NCBI GenBank assembly: GCA_018993265.1
Contig: JAGKSW010000072.1
Coordinates: 1-43,906, forward strand
Reading direction: 5' to 3'
Length of the DNA stretch: 43,906 nucleotides
Source of the DNA: Nostoc sp. TH1S01
GTDB lineage: Bacteria; Cyanobacteriota; Cyanobacteriia; Cyanobacteriales; Nostocaceae
Shown here: one piece after another, positions 24,201 through 34,217 of the stretch
How the letters are laid out: each line of letters opens with the position of its first letter
How positions within the stretch are numbered: the first letter of the stretch is position 1
Program-made: the position numbers and the translations under genes
Notes under the pieces: generated by a model
Database searches by the model: none
The model's input: the letters and a program-made list of their open reading frames with translations, nothing else
What the model was told of the DNA's origin: nothing

Positions 24201-26425
24201 TGGCTCAGAAGCGATCTACCTAAAGCAATTCCCCGAAATATTTTCATTTGTCCGTTAATAAATTGGGCGCTTGTGACAGAACCAACGGGAGAATTGGGTA
24301 ATAAGCATTCAAAATCACCAGGAGGGGTCATCGGTAAACTAGATTCCATATCAACGCTGGCATAACCTCTAGCAGAAACGTGCTTACTTAATGCACCTAA
24401 TACGTGTGTTGCGTAAATTGCTAACTGTAGCAATTTAGCAAGATTATCGATAAATCGCTCAACATCAGATTCCAGCTTTTCAAATTTAATATCCCATCGC
24501 ATTGTTTGAATAAACTTCTTGCACACTGGATGTGGTACTGTCATTAACAAATCACCAGCAAGTAATGCTCCAGAAACAAGTGCTAAACGCTTTGCAATTA
24601 CTAAATCAGTATTATTTAGACCTGTGGTATCAGGGCTAACAGGATTATCTTGTATTCGCTTAAAAATCTCCCGATACCGCTCGCGGTTACGCTCATACTT
24701 TGTTGCTGTTTGTTTTCTGATTTTATGACTACCAGCCTTAACATTAGCTATACCTGAAAGTTGTTCAGCTAATTGATCGAAAAATGTCCAAGCAGTGAAT
24801 AGTTTTCCTTCCTTTGTGTAACCTTTTAAAAGTTTTTCAATTTCTTGACTCTGATTTTTACCCTTAATAGTTTTTGTGATGTTTCTCATCAAATACATCA
24901 AAGCCCCAATTCCTCTGTTGGCTAAATGGCGCTGATCTTCTGACTGTTCCAAGTGGGGATCGCTATATCTTCTTGGCACAACAACCTCGCCTTCCATAAG
25001 ACCATGTACCTGTTGCCAAGACTCTGTTCTTGTCCACGTGTCTTGTAACAAATCAAAGGATGCTAGCGTCACTGTAGGATAAAAAATTTCATCTAGCTTG
25101 GGTTGAGCAAGATCCACTTCATCGATAATAAATAAATCTGTTGTCAGTGCTAAATATTCTAGGATGGTGATATTTTCAATCAGATTGTGAGCAGCAACTT
25201 TTTTCTGAATAAAACCTTGTAAAGTTCCAACAATTAATTGTGCATTTTCTAGCTCACTAGCTTTAATATGTCTGGGACAGATAGGAGCTAGGGGACAATC
25301 ATAGACCTTATTTGGGTCATTGATATCTCTAAGTTTGCCGAAACATGGTGGTCTGCTGCGTTGACCATTTGATGCTTGTGAAATTTGGGGTTGTGCCAAG
25401 CTATACAATGGGCAGGACTGCGCCAGCCATTTAAAACCAGGATGAGTAAAAGGCTGCTGTTTGTTGCTAAACATTACAGCTTGATTTAATCGGCTGAGAT
25501 GTTTGTGTCGTTCTGATTCTCCAATAATTGGAACTGCCTTAATCCCAACTTTTTGAGCGAACTCTAACCAATTTTGCACTTCACCTACACTATTGGTAGC
25601 AATTGCTATTCTTTTACCGCGCTCTATCAAAAGTGCAACTTTGCAATCAATTAGAGTAGATTTGCCACTCCCTGTTGGGCCTAAAATATGCGCTTCTTTA
25701 TCTATACAAACTTCTCTAGCTTCTTCATCCTGTTGAAGATCCCAGTAGATTGACTGATTTAATATTTGCCCTGCGTCGTAGCCTAAAACAGATTGAAGCT
25801 CAGTTCCCTTTTTAATTAAATCTGCTAAAGATATTTTGATAGGCTGACGATTCTGGGAGAGCTTAATATTAGGAATTTGAGTGGCGTATTGTACACCAAT
25901 ATTAGCAATTTCTTTGGGAATTCTGATTGTACGTGTTACTAATGGGTTCAGGTTAAACTCATAGTCACCAGATGGAGCGGGTCTGTATTTATCTTTGCGG
26001 AACTTTAATGGCTCTTTAGTCAGCAGTCTTTCGTAAAGCTGATACCGAGCCAATGCCATCTTTTTTGTAGAAGTTATTGTATTAGTATCGTAATTAATTT
26101 CATAACCTGCGTAACCAGCAGGTGAACTTTTAGCAACTTCATCATAACTACGGAGAGCAATTTCCCAACTAATAGAACTGCGAAACTCTGGAGTTAAATG
26201 GCGTAGACGCTTCAAGATTTGCCACTGTTCATCTGTTATGCTTGGTTCTCTGTAGCCTTGCAGCAATAAATGTGCTTTGCGAATAGATTGCTCAGAGAAA
26301 TAAGTTTGTAGGGCATGAAGCATCAACTCTGTACTGGCAAAGTCGGAAAATTGCATTCCAATCTGGGCAGAATTACCCCCCATCGCTTTTTTTAAACCAT
26401 CAGTTAAAGTGCTTCTATCTCTCAC
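21269..26425 (-). CDS. pPIWI_RE protein fused to a DinG/XPD-like helicase (1718 aa)
   Basis: A single 1718-residue chain combining two proteins usually encoded separately in pPIWI_RE islands. Residues 1-230 resemble the island's helicase-associated N-terminal domain (LLLQGYREPS, WEIALRSY). Residues 240-870 form an SF2 helicase half: Walker A GPTGSGKS (249-256), four likely iron-sulfur cysteines (338, 361, 377, 383), Walker B DEVD (435-438) and SAT (761-763). After KNLLIVTNN (862-870), the sequence passes directly into a pPIWI_RE-like region (TTSLIAILRLLLPQIRVI; NVHFQMKRW) with C-terminal PIWI/RNase-H part: RIRDKMNNEVPQGYG holds candidate Arg (1541/1543) and Glu1549, and the chain ends with YPLPLSLAEKIKEW. 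The second helicase motor appears absent. GTG 26425 has AAGGAG upstream and overlaps the nuclease frame by GTGA. Predicted role: guided recognition of invading nucleic acid. Confidence 0.85.
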   Translation of the reverse strand: MRDRSTLTDGLKKAMGGNSAQIGMQFSDFASTELMLHALQTYFSEQSIRKAHLLLQGYREPSITDEQWQILKRLRHLTPEFRSSISWEIALRSYDEVAKSSPAGYAGYEINYDTNTITSTKKMALARYQLYERLLTKEPLKFRKDKYRPAPSGDYEFNLNPLVTRTIRIPKEIANIGVQYATQIPNIKLSQNRQPIKISLADLIKKGTELQSVLGYDAGQILNQSIYWDLQQDEEAREVCIDKEAHILGPTGSGKSTLIDCKVALLIERGKRIAIATNSVGEVQNWLEFAQKVGIKAVPIIGESERHKHLSRLNQAVMFSNKQQPFTHPGFKWLAQSCPLYSLAQPQISQASNGQRSRPPCFGKLRDINDPNKVYDCPLAPICPRHIKASELENAQLIVGTLQGFIQKKVAAHNLIENITILEYLALTTDLFIIDEVDLAQPKLDEIFYPTVTLASFDLLQDTWTRTESWQQVHGLMEGEVVVPRRYSDPHLEQSEDQRHLANRGIGALMYLMRNITKTIKGKNQSQEIEKLLKGYTKEGKLFTAWTFFDQLAEQLSGIANVKAGSHKIRKQTATKYERNRERYREIFKRIQDNPVSPDTTGLNNTDLVIAKRLALVSGALLAGDLLMTVPHPVCKKFIQTMRWDIKFEKLESDVERFIDNLAKLLQLAIYATHVLGALSKHVSARGYASVDMESSLPMTPPGDFECLLPNSPVGSVTSAQFINGQMKIFRGIALGRSLLSQWNSIFSIDGLTPANLLVTSATSYSGNTEQSYPFHVQLKPTLLIEPPPDKSQAVAHESEFFYCPVVDDAGYPVFISGSQGDDRQENISRMIAGLCRKSKQGQPLIEQFQDYLAANVGSDRKNLLIVTNNYFQPIYLEYNEGLVKDIAGYVMPFPNLAKFNAHYGKPEETAPTTSLIAILRLLLPQIRVINNQFIVNNEPNPAAFFAYEPVDPEILSLIFQRWVEVCYPESEHAALKQYYSTDQFCWTEATPDHLEFWVPSWAIAWELSKHEYQLGENSFKFLFGPGISKNTVELVSWPPFKNTHGHRASIALVISTQSDIDPKKINVHFQMKRWIVKQGNDSGVRLEKGTIRCYIRRLRSWLGNYNLLNPNAFTVLEANYRKEETVYVPQWKNRQVSQILERLAVEIPSIQDLLANPLNFIQTNQMDILIPARSYQKAGWGTGFPFEDARTLLQQIKKVLPSGVEISAPWKRIAVNGNLKKSIQQRFEKKPIISRPNPLKNTLPSLDKKLQLFLAERANNLTIQVRYLTEEIRDALALVSKHYFGNSLNLEFYPSEGLADPIPEIKKKDRPVADDRHIREFGRQNQPEHPTPIIVEILPPEHPLYRGGKDPKSYLKSLLPKYNLIPQCILSKDKGINKETGENIIYEDLQASLYNRAFAAIVDAILPFNLNCPLSTSEDNSVYAGFYVIRRNDKTANKSFSEPVLVTIYQNEVSVLLPQRDLNFRTMPEVICLLSQSRTSKVNCNQVINNMLTTLSQTYSVADDIYLFVHGQNARSYWTWLQDSQFKPDQPPTNKIHIVRIRDKMNNEVPQGYGIATKQENFKKGEASFTKGIFIPQNCDMDKVKFTQTVLSVAEKPIQLAKEMSRYQAWISRVYEKETDKDGKSVSKRDSKTGKCIIKNIAHNPSPRKDWKAPQPRAHNILATPSPDKFILHHAITHYLRTCHWWSAAECEYPLPLSLAEKIKEWCFNDAELEDAD

Positions 26426-26565
26426 TTTAAAATCTCCTTGACACGGTTAATTAATTCTGTTTCCGACAAAACAAGTAAACTTCCCAAATAACGACTTTTA
26501 AAAGCTGCCTGATATGCCAGATTTTTCCATCGGTAATCTGGCACTACAAAAAATGATCTAGACTG

Positions 26566-27171
26566 TCAAATATCTGGAATAGTATCTTGATTTAATTCTC
26601 TAGCCAGCATGGTCGCACTTCCCCAGTCTTTGGCATCAAGCGCCCAAATATCTCCATTTGGTAGTGTTACCCTCAAATCTGCTTTGTCTAATTCAGTCCA
26701 TAGTTCTACCTGTAAACCCAATTTTTCGAGAGTTTGGGCTAACCGTAATTCGATTAATGAAGGTCTAATTAGGCAAATGACGGTATCTTCTATTGGTGCT
26801 CTATCTACTCGACCTTCTAATGGTTCACAACAGCCGTCAATATCTCGTGCCGCACAATCTAAATATCCACCGCAAGTTTTGCATAATGGCATAGACTCCG
26901 ACTGCGGAGGCGCGTCTCGATACGCTTGCATCAGTAAGTCTTGGACTGGTTCGATAATGGGATTTTTAGAGCGGAATAGAGCAATTGTTGCATCACTAGG
27001 AAATGGGTTTTCAGCAATAAATCGACGGAAAATGGTGTAGGTACTGTTTGGTAAGCTCAACCGCTCAATTTCTGCCATGAGACGGGGAATATAGCTTTGA
27101 TTTTGCTCTCTTTCTAGATTTAGTGCATATCTACTAGCCCAAGCTTCACATTCCTCTGATGGACGCGACAT
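26566..27171 (-). CDS. Residual nuclease fragment of the pPIWI_RE island
   Basis: This is the longest translatable piece of the broken nuclease gene, counted from the first ATG after the inserted element (MSRPSEECEAW). The open frame runs back to TTG 27321, but those residues come from the element. It has the segment YTIFRRFIAENPF typical of the island's domain Y, then Cys residues spaced like a zinc site (CKTCGGYLDC and DGCCEP), then a nuclease core: Glu in IELRLAQTLEKLG, Asp in KADLRVTL, and the DxK in WALDAKDW. The catalytic residues are therefore kept, but the TGA removes the last 47 residues, which probably include core helices and strands. Whether it is made or active is unknown. Confidence 0.7.
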   Translation of the reverse strand: MSRPSEECEAWASRYALNLEREQNQSYIPRLMAEIERLSLPNSTYTIFRRFIAENPFPSDATIALFRSKNPIIEPVQDLLMQAYRDAPPQSESMPLCKTCGGYLDCAARDIDGCCEPLEGRVDRAPIEDTVICLIRPSLIELRLAQTLEKLGLQVELWTELDKADLRVTLPNGDIWALDAKDWGSATMLARELNQDTIPDI

Positions 27172-27223
27172 ATTCTCAATTAGCGGCTCTTCAGAAAAAT
27201 CCACAAGTTCGGAAAAATCAGAC

Positions 27224-27320
27224 TCATACCAATTCACGAAAATCCTGATACAAATCCATTGGTTTTTAATCCTTTCCCTCTGCGACCCATTTGTATCAAA
27301 CTTAAAGTGAAACGGTATCA
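27224..27320. mobile_element. 97-bp TGATACC...GGTATGA element inserted in the nuclease gene
   Basis: On the minus strand it begins TGATACCGTTTCAC, continues to GATACAAAT, and ends with the inverse (ATTTGTATC ... GTGAATTGGTATGA), giving terminal inverted repeats of about 30 bases with mismatches. A second copy with the same ends and a different interior lies at 38958-39078. It carries no gene. It introduces the stop that ends the N-terminal fragment and the TTG that opens the next frame. Confidence 0.8.
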
Positions 27321-27562
27321 ACTTCTTCTACTGACTTTCTAGCAGCCTCAACCATGCACAATATTGCAGGATGTCGCATTTCTTTATCCCGCAGTATCCA
27401 TTTCAAGCTCAGTCCTTGAAATGCCTCGTATAATGTCTTGGGAAAAGGCTGTGATTCATCATCAACTAGATATGCTGGTTCACCACGGTTAATCCGATCG
27501 CATATTTGCACAAGACCTTTACATAATTTGATAAATAGAATTTCATCATCACTGAATTGCAT
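27302..27562 (-). CDS. N-terminal fragment of the pPIWI_RE-associated nuclease gene
   Basis: An 86-residue frame from ATG 27562, mainly helical (ILFIKLCKGLVQICDRINRG, then KTLYEAFQGLSLKWILRDKE). Its last residues (DTVSL) and its TAA stop lie in the terminal repeat of the inserted element, so it originally continued into the downstream frame. It resembles the helical N-terminus expected for the domain-Y part of pPIWI_RE islands, but at this length the match is weak. No strong ribosome binding site is seen (GAAGAAG about 9 bases upstream). Confidence 0.6.
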   Translation of the reverse strand: MQFSDDEILFIKLCKGLVQICDRINRGEPAYLVDDESQPFPKTLYEAFQGLSLKWILRDKEMRHPAILCMVEAARKSVEEVDTVSL

Positions 27563-27654
27563 ATTTAGGCTTCTTCAGAGAAAGGTTGGAGAACATTGTA
27601 GTATGTTTGAACCAGTCTGAAGAATATTGCAACAAAGTTTGAAACTCATACATA

Positions 27655-27701
27655 ATTTAGGAGGCAATAGGATGATTGCGGTATCATCCTATCTCCTAAA
27701 T
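27655..27701 (-). terminator. Long hairpin after sdhA
   Basis: ATTTAGGAG (27655-27663) pairs with CTCCTAAAT (27693-27701), with ATAGGATGAT/ATCATCCTAT inside and a 6-base loop. It lies 5 bases after the sdhA stop and probably ends that transcript; a T-run is lacking. Confidence 0.68.
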
Positions 27702-27705
27702 CTAC

Positions 27706-29433
27706 TTAATACTTCCTCTCTTGTGGCTGAAACATATTAATCACTACTGGGCGATATTGAATATCAATACCTGCGGGTGAATAGTAAGCCATTGTATGTC
27801 TGAGGAAATTGACATCATCTCGCTGTGGAAAGTCTTCACGGAAGTGTGCGCCGCGACTTTCTTGGCGATTTAAGGCTGATGCTAAGATGGTTTGTCCAAC
27901 TACCATCAAACTCCGCAGTTCTAAAGCCTCTACAAGTTCAGTATTCCAGCAACTACCTTTGTCGTCTAAGTAAACCTGAGAATATTTTTGTTGGATTTCT
28001 GTGATTTTTTCCCAGCCTTGACTCATTAATTCTTGAGTGCGGAAAACGCCGCAGAATTCGGTCATGGTATCTTGAAAGGCTTGACGGACTTGGTTAATGC
28101 GATACTGTCCTGGTTGTTCTAGTAAAGCTTGAATTTCTTGCTGGGCTTCTTTGATGTAACGTTGTTCTTCAATAGTAGGTAATTTACGTTTTTGGACATA
28201 TTGAGCGATCGCCGCCCCAGTTCGTTTACCATAAACTACACATTCTAATAGCGAATTACTACCTAAACGATTTGCGCCGTGAACAGAAACACAAGCAGTT
28301 TCCCCAGCAGCAAAGAAGCCTTCAACGAAACCCTCATTACTACTGCGAACTTGACCATCAATGTTAACAGGAATACCACCCATACAATAATGAATTGTTG
28401 GACGGACTGGCATTGGTTGAGTCACCGCATCAACACCGACTAAGCGGTGGGCTTCTTCCCAGCAGAAGGGAACGCGACTCATAATTTTTTCTTTGCCCAT
28501 GTGGCGCAAATCCAGATAGACAAAGGGGCCGCCAGCACTACCATCGGGATGAACACCACGCCCCGCCCGAATTTCGTAAGCGATCGCCCGTGAGGTAATA
28601 TCACGAGGGGCTAGTTCCATCCGGCTGGGTGCGTAGGTTGCCATAAAGCGATCACCTTCAGAATTAATTAGATACGCCCCTTCTCCTCGCACGGCTTCAG
28701 AAATCAGCACGCCGACTGGATATAAGCCTGTGGGGTGGAATTGCACAAACTCCATATCTTCTAAGGGTAAACCTGCAAGTGCAGTCATCGCTAAACCATC
28801 GCCTGTAGAAGCGTAATCGTTGGATGTCGTGTTATAAACGCGACCATAACCACCAGTGGCAAACATCACAGCCTTTGCCCTGACCACCTCGATATGCCCA
28901 TCCAAGAGGTGATACATCACCAAACCTTTCGCCTGCCCTTCTTCTAAAATCAGGCGCATTACGTACCACTCTTGATAAATCTGCACACCGTAACGCCGCA
29001 GATTATTGACTAATTCATGCAAAATTGCGTGACCAGTTTTATCAGCCGCGTAACAGGTGCGATTGTGAGAATGTCCCCCGAAAGCCCGTTGGGCGATGCG
29101 ACCATCGGGTAAGCGGGAGAACAAAACGCCCATGTGTTCTAAGTCAATGACCACATCTGGCGCTTCTTGGGTGAGAATGGCTACTGCATCTTGGTCTGCT
29201 AAGTAATCAGAACCTTTGACCGTATCAAAAGCATGTGCTTGCCAAGAATCTTCGGTATCAACATTTTTCAGCGATGCAGCCATTCCACCTTGGGCTGCAA
29301 CCGAGTGAGAACGGATAGGGTGAGTTTTAGCGACTACAGCAACATTTAAACTGGGGTCAGTACGGGCAATTTCCACAGCCGCCCGACATCCTGCCAATCC
29401 GCCCCCGACAATAATCACATCATGTTCCAGCAT
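27706..29433 (-). CDS. sdhA: Succinate dehydrogenase/fumarate reductase flavoprotein subunit
   Basis: A 575-residue flavoprotein from ATG 29433 ([15 protein letters not shown]). The frame extends to a TTG at 29451 without family support. It has the dinucleotide motif GGGLAG, the FAD-linking His43 in [10 protein letters not shown], the active-site segment [31 protein letters not shown], a substrate-site [13 protein letters not shown] and [13 protein letters not shown]. It oxidises succinate to fumarate and passes electrons to an iron-sulfur subunit (SdhB) and the thylakoid or plasma-membrane quinone pool. SdhB and membrane anchors are not nearby, which is usual in cyanobacteria. Length and motifs are complete. 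Confidence 0.95.
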   Translation of the reverse strand: MLEHDVIIVGGGLAGCRAAVEIARTDPSLNVAVVAKTHPIRSHSVAAQGGMAASLKNVDTEDSWQAHAFDTVKGSDYLADQDAVAILTQEAPDVVIDLEHMGVLFSRLPDGRIAQRAFGGHSHNRTCYAADKTGHAILHELVNNLRRYGVQIYQEWYVMRLILEEGQAKGLVMYHLLDGHIEVVRAKAVMFATGGYGRVYNTTSNDYASTGDGLAMTALAGLPLEDMEFVQFHPTGLYPVGVLISEAVRGEGAYLINSEGDRFMATYAPSRMELAPRDITSRAIAYEIRAGRGVHPDGSAGGPFVYLDLRHMGKEKIMSRVPFCWEEAHRLVGVDAVTQPMPVRPTIHYCMGGIPVNIDGQVRSSNEGFVEGFFAAGETACVSVHGANRLGSNSLLECVVYGKRTGAAIAQYVQKRKLPTIEEQRYIKEAQQEIQALLEQPGQYRINQVRQAFQDTMTEFCGVFRTQELMSQGWEKITEIQQKYSQVYLDDKGSCWNTELVEALELRSLMVVGQTILASALNRQESRGAHFREDFPQRDDVNFLRHTMAYYSPAGIDIQYRPVVINMFQPQERKY

Positions 29434-29506
29434 AACTAGTCCCGATCGCAAAAAGCTGCTGTTCTATTGTAGAGATGCGATTCACTGAGCAGTTTCTAAT
29501 CTTTAC

Positions 29507-29535
29507 AAAAAAATTCCCTGTCTGCTGACAGGGAA
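29507..29535 (-). terminator. Intrinsic terminator of the two-helix membrane protein gene
   Basis: On the minus strand TTCCCTGTC-AGCA-GACAGGGAA forms a perfect 9-bp stem (29514-29535), followed by seven T (29513-29507). It isolates the upstream gene from sdhA. Confidence 0.93.
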
Positions 29536-29602
29536 GTTATTCATTCCTTCAAAATTAACCATCAAAAATTAATAAGATCCATTATTCCCTACTCCCAAAT
29601 CT

Positions 29603-29920
29603 TCAGCTAGTAGCTTGTACAGGTTTTTGCTGGGAAATATTACCAGGGATAGGTACAGTTTTGGTTCCTGGCTCTATAGCAACTAGTTCAATATGATTTA
29701 ACAATGTAGTTACAAAAGCAAACAGCAAGAAAGGCAGCGAAAGCAGAACAATTAGACCTACAGTTGCTAAAGCATATACTGGTCGTCTCGCACCCATCAG
29801 TGCTAAGGCAGATGCGAGACTAACTGCAATTGTAATCAGCCAAACAATAATTTGACCGTAGATGTCGCCAAAGGTCAGGGTACAGACAAACCGATAGTTT
29901 TTAATATCACTAATGCTCAT
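29603..29920 (-). CDS. Small two-helix membrane protein, unknown function
   Basis: A 105-residue protein from ATG 29920, which has GAGG at an 8-base spacing; a GTG one codon upstream is also possible. Two hydrophobic segments (IIVWLITIAVSLASALALMG and YALATVGLIVLLSLPFLLFA) are separated by a short RRP loop, and a soluble Pro/Gln-rich tail ends in KPVQATS. It looks like a conserved cyanobacterial membrane protein, but I do not recognise a family. A perfect terminator directly downstream shows it is an independent transcript. Confidence 0.75.
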   Translation of the reverse strand: MSISDIKNYRFVCTLTFGDIYGQIIVWLITIAVSLASALALMGARRPVYALATVGLIVLLSLPFLLFAFVTTLLNHIELVAIEPGTKTVPIPGNISQQKPVQATS

Positions 29921-30364
29921 CACATTTGCCTCAAGTCTTTCCTATAGGTTCTACGTTAGAGCCATGTTTGGCTACAAAACAATTTCTAAATATTTTTGCA
30001 ATGTTTGTAATATCGCTTTACAATTCAGTTGTTTTATTACAAATATGATTGATAAAACAGATGTTGGTTTCAAAAGTTAGTTAAAAATTTTAAACTCAAC
30101 TCTAATTATTTTGAAAATAATCAGACAAATTTTTCATCGAAAATTAAAATTTAATTTATTGGATAGTTTGTGATAATACTGTGAATGTTATTTTCTGAAA
30201 AAAATATCCAATCATCAGGGGTAGCAGAGGAGGAGCAACTGCCGTCAAGCAGAGGTGCAGAGGAAGAGAAAGATTCTGATCAACATCTTTGCTCTTGATT
30301 ATTGAAGATTTTAATTTCTGGAAGTCCCTCGGCAAAGCCGCCCAACGCAGTGGCTCCTCAGCAC
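29921..30364. other. Gene-free AT-rich spacer with dispersed-repeat fragments
   Basis: The half next to the membrane protein gene is plain AT-rich DNA. Around 30220-30360 there are fragments of common Nostocales repeats (GCAGAGGAGGAGCAACTGCC, GGCAAAGCCGCCCAACGCAG) abutting the end of chlM. No gene was seen. Confidence 0.45.
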
Positions 30365-31051
30365 TTACTTTCTTGTCGCTTCCAATAAGCGAGAAAAATA
30401 GAAGCGAGTTTTAGTCATTTCCTTACGCTGGACGGTGAAGCCATTTTTTTCGATAATCTTCACTACATCAGCTTCACGGTGTAGATAAGCGCGAGTTGTT
30501 TTGCTAGCACCTGGGAAGAAACTACCAATTTTTTTGAGTAAACTGAGAGCGCAAGTTTTGGGGGCAAAACTGATGATTATTCGTGATTCTGCTAAAGAAC
30601 AAAGGTGAGAAATCATTTCATCAGCTTTGTCTTGGGGGTAGTGGATAAGAACATCCAAGCAAATCACGGTGTGGTAATTTCCTGTCAAAGATTCTAAATC
30701 TTGGACAGCAAAAGTTGGATTGGTAGAATTTCCCAAAGCTTCTAATGCTCTTTGTTTGCCTTCTTCCACCATTTTTTCGGAAATATCGCTGGCATAAACC
30801 TTAGCACCTTCTGTTGCCAAGGGAATGCTCAGGCTACCTACACCGCAGCCAGCATCACAGATTGATAGCTCAGATAAATTGCCATCATTTTTCAGCCAGC
30901 CGATAACTTTATCCACTGTTTGTTGATGACCATAGCGGATGTCTAGCTGAACTTTATTGACTTCGCCATCGCCATAAATCCGCTTCCAGCGGTCAAACCC
31001 TGTGGAATTGAAATACTCACGAACAATCGTTTTATCGTCGGCTGCGTTCAT
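30365..31051 (-). CDS. chlM: Magnesium protoporphyrin IX methyltransferase
   Basis: A 228-residue SAM-dependent methyltransferase that methylates the propionate of Mg-protoporphyrin IX in chlorophyll synthesis, just after Mg-chelatase. It has the family start VREYFNSTGFDRWKRIYGDG, the SAM-binding motif ICDAGCGVGSLSIPLA, VYASDISEKMVEEGKQRA, DLESLTGNYHTVICLDVLIH and the C-terminal YFSRLLEATRK. Length and motifs are normal for ChlM/BchM. ATG 31051 is the only sensible start. The sequence shows no operon with other chlorophyll genes. NTRC, also in this window, is known in plants to support chlorophyll-pathway enzymes, but no genetic link is visible here. Confidence 0.96.
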   Translation of the reverse strand: MNAADDKTIVREYFNSTGFDRWKRIYGDGEVNKVQLDIRYGHQQTVDKVIGWLKNDGNLSELSICDAGCGVGSLSIPLATEGAKVYASDISEKMVEEGKQRALEALGNSTNPTFAVQDLESLTGNYHTVICLDVLIHYPQDKADEMISHLCSLAESRIIISFAPKTCALSLLKKIGSFFPGASKTTRAYLHREADVVKIIEKNGFTVQRKEMTKTRFYFSRLLEATRK

Positions 31052-32803
<1,752 letters not shown>

Positions 32804-32859
32804 AGTCTGAAGTATGAAGTATGAAGTTTCATACTTCACACTTCTGACTTCATACTTCA
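32804..32859. repeat. Inverted AAGTATG heptamer array between eno and argC
   Basis: AGTCTGAAGTATGAAGTATG and its inverse CATACTTCACACTTCTGACT form a long hairpin. The argC stop codon (TCA, read on plus, at 32857-32859) lies in the array. It probably serves as a bidirectional terminator, and belongs to the same family as 18821-18931. Confidence 0.82.
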
Positions 32860-33915
32860 AGGATAGAATCCCAACTTGGGCAACCCCAAGGTTTCATCCC
32901 AACCCATCATTAAGTTCAAACACTGAATTGCTTGACCCGCTTGGCCTTTAATTAGGTTGTCAATTGCTGACATCACAATTATCCGACCTGTACGCGGGTC
33001 AGCTTCTACACCGATGTAACAAAGATTGCTACCGCAAGCCCACTTGGTTTGGGGATAAACACCACTTTCGCAGACTTTTACCCAAGGAGAATTACGGTAA
33101 AAAGCGTTATAAATTGTAATTAAATCATCTCTGCCCAATCCGGGGTCGCGCAGTGTAGCGTAGACAGTCGCTAAAATGCCGCGCACCATTGGTATAAGAT
33201 GGGGTGTAAATTGTACAGTCACTTCATGACCGGCTAATTCGCTACAAATCTGCTCAATTTCTGGGGTATGACGGTGACGCACAACACCATAGGCAGCTAG
33301 GGAATTATCGGCTTCTGCTAGTAATAAATTGACTTTTGCTTGTCGTCCACCGCCAGATGTGCCAGACTTGGCATCGATAATGGCGGTTTCTGGCACAATT
33401 AAGCCTTGCTTTAACAGTGGTGACAATGCCAACAAGCTGGCGGTGGGATAACAGCCAGGACAACCAATTAATTGGGCTTCGGCAATGCGATCGCGGTACA
33501 GTTCCGGTAAGCCATAAACTGCCGTCGCCGCCGCAGTGCGATCGCTTCTTTCTTGTCCATACCAACTGGTGTAAGTTGCCAAATCACTAAATCGATAATC
33601 CGCACTCAGATCCAGTACCTTACAGCCTTTTTCTAATAATTGCGGTGCAATTTGGCAAGCCAGACCATTTGGCAGAGACAAAAACACAACTTCACAGCGA
33701 TGAGCAATTACCTCTGGCTCTACCGCCTCAATTGGCAAATTCACTGTATGAGCCAAATGTGGGTACAAATCCCCAAAAGATTTGCCTGCACTGCTTTCAC
33801 CGCCTAAATAAACTAGTTCCACCTCTGGATGTTCCATCAGTAGTCGAACTAGCTGCACTCCACCATAGCCTGACGCGCCAACAATCCCAACGGGTACGCG
33901 CCTAAAATTGCCCAT
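32857..33915 (-). CDS. argC: N-acetyl-gamma-glutamyl-phosphate reductase
   Basis: A 352-residue enzyme of arginine synthesis that reduces N-acetylglutamyl phosphate to the semialdehyde with NADPH. The nucleotide motif [16 protein letters not shown] is at residues 11-26. The active-site Cys155 is in [16 protein letters not shown], with the conserved [25 protein letters not shown] and [13 protein letters not shown] segments. Length and start ([17 protein letters not shown]) are normal for the cyanobacterial type. The gene stands alone. Its 3' end runs into an STRR array without loss of conserved residues. Confidence 0.97.
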   Translation of the reverse strand: MGNFRRVPVGIVGASGYGGVQLVRLLMEHPEVELVYLGGESSAGKSFGDLYPHLAHTVNLPIEAVEPEVIAHRCEVVFLSLPNGLACQIAPQLLEKGCKVLDLSADYRFSDLATYTSWYGQERSDRTAAATAVYGLPELYRDRIAEAQLIGCPGCYPTASLLALSPLLKQGLIVPETAIIDAKSGTSGGGRQAKVNLLLAEADNSLAAYGVVRHRHTPEIEQICSELAGHEVTVQFTPHLIPMVRGILATVYATLRDPGLGRDDLITIYNAFYRNSPWVKVCESGVYPQTKWACGSNLCYIGVEADPRTGRIIVMSAIDNLIKGQAGQAIQCLNLMMGWDETLGLPKLGFYP

Positions 33916-33952
33916 GATTTTGAAATCCTTATCCGCTTTTGATTAATGTATC

Positions 33953-33990
33953 AGTCAATGGTCAAAGGTCAAGGGTCATTTGTCATTTGT
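33953..33990. repeat. STRR fragment in the argC/ribBA spacer
   Basis: A stretch of GGTCAAAGGTCAAGGGTCAT and GTCATTT heptamers, the same family as 4048-4077. The remaining divergent spacer, 33991-34217, is AT-rich with no further structure seen. Confidence 0.7.
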
Positions 33991-34217
33991 TACCTCAGCA
34001 GTCTGAATTTATTCTTTGTGAATCTCCCTATCCCCTTGACTACGACTTTTTAACTATTGATTGCACTTTCGTGCTGAACCCCAATTTTAACGGTAGAGTC
34101 TAGACCATGTTATCGAAACATTGCTAGTGTATTCTCCACCGTATAAAGGAGTTACAATCACAATATAGAAATTGTTAAAAAAAATTTACTATCACTAACT
34201 GGAAGTTTTTTGTGTCA

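Larger units (their letters stand above)
26422..27562 (-). pseudogene. Broken pPIWI_RE-associated nuclease gene (element insertion plus in-frame TGA)
   Basis: I read this as one ancestral gene. It starts at ATG 27562, is interrupted by a 97-bp terminal-inverted-repeat element (27224-27320), and has an in-frame TGA at 26568-26566. Removing exactly the element joins the two frames as ...GAA GAA GT|G TCT GAT..., and the total is then 1044 bases, 348 codons. After the TGA, 47 further codons without stops encode a protein-like tail (QSRSFFVVPDYRWKNLAY...ELINRVKEILK) that ends at TGA 26424-26422, overlapping the GTG of the helicase-PIWI gene. The intact product would be about 347 residues: an N-terminal helical domain (like the island's domain Y), a Cys cluster and a PD-(D/E)XK nuclease. 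The three fragments fit one family, so the gene was probably disrupted recently. Confidence 0.78.

Noticed and set aside
26422-26568. Selenocysteine or other programmed recoding at the TGA
   Set aside because: No selenocysteine-insertion-like stem was evident after the codon, and the same gene carries a second disabling lesion, so plain mutation is simpler.
27172-27321. TTG-started N-terminus of the nuclease fragment
   Set aside because: Most of the residues are translated from the inserted element and are not part of the ancestral protein.
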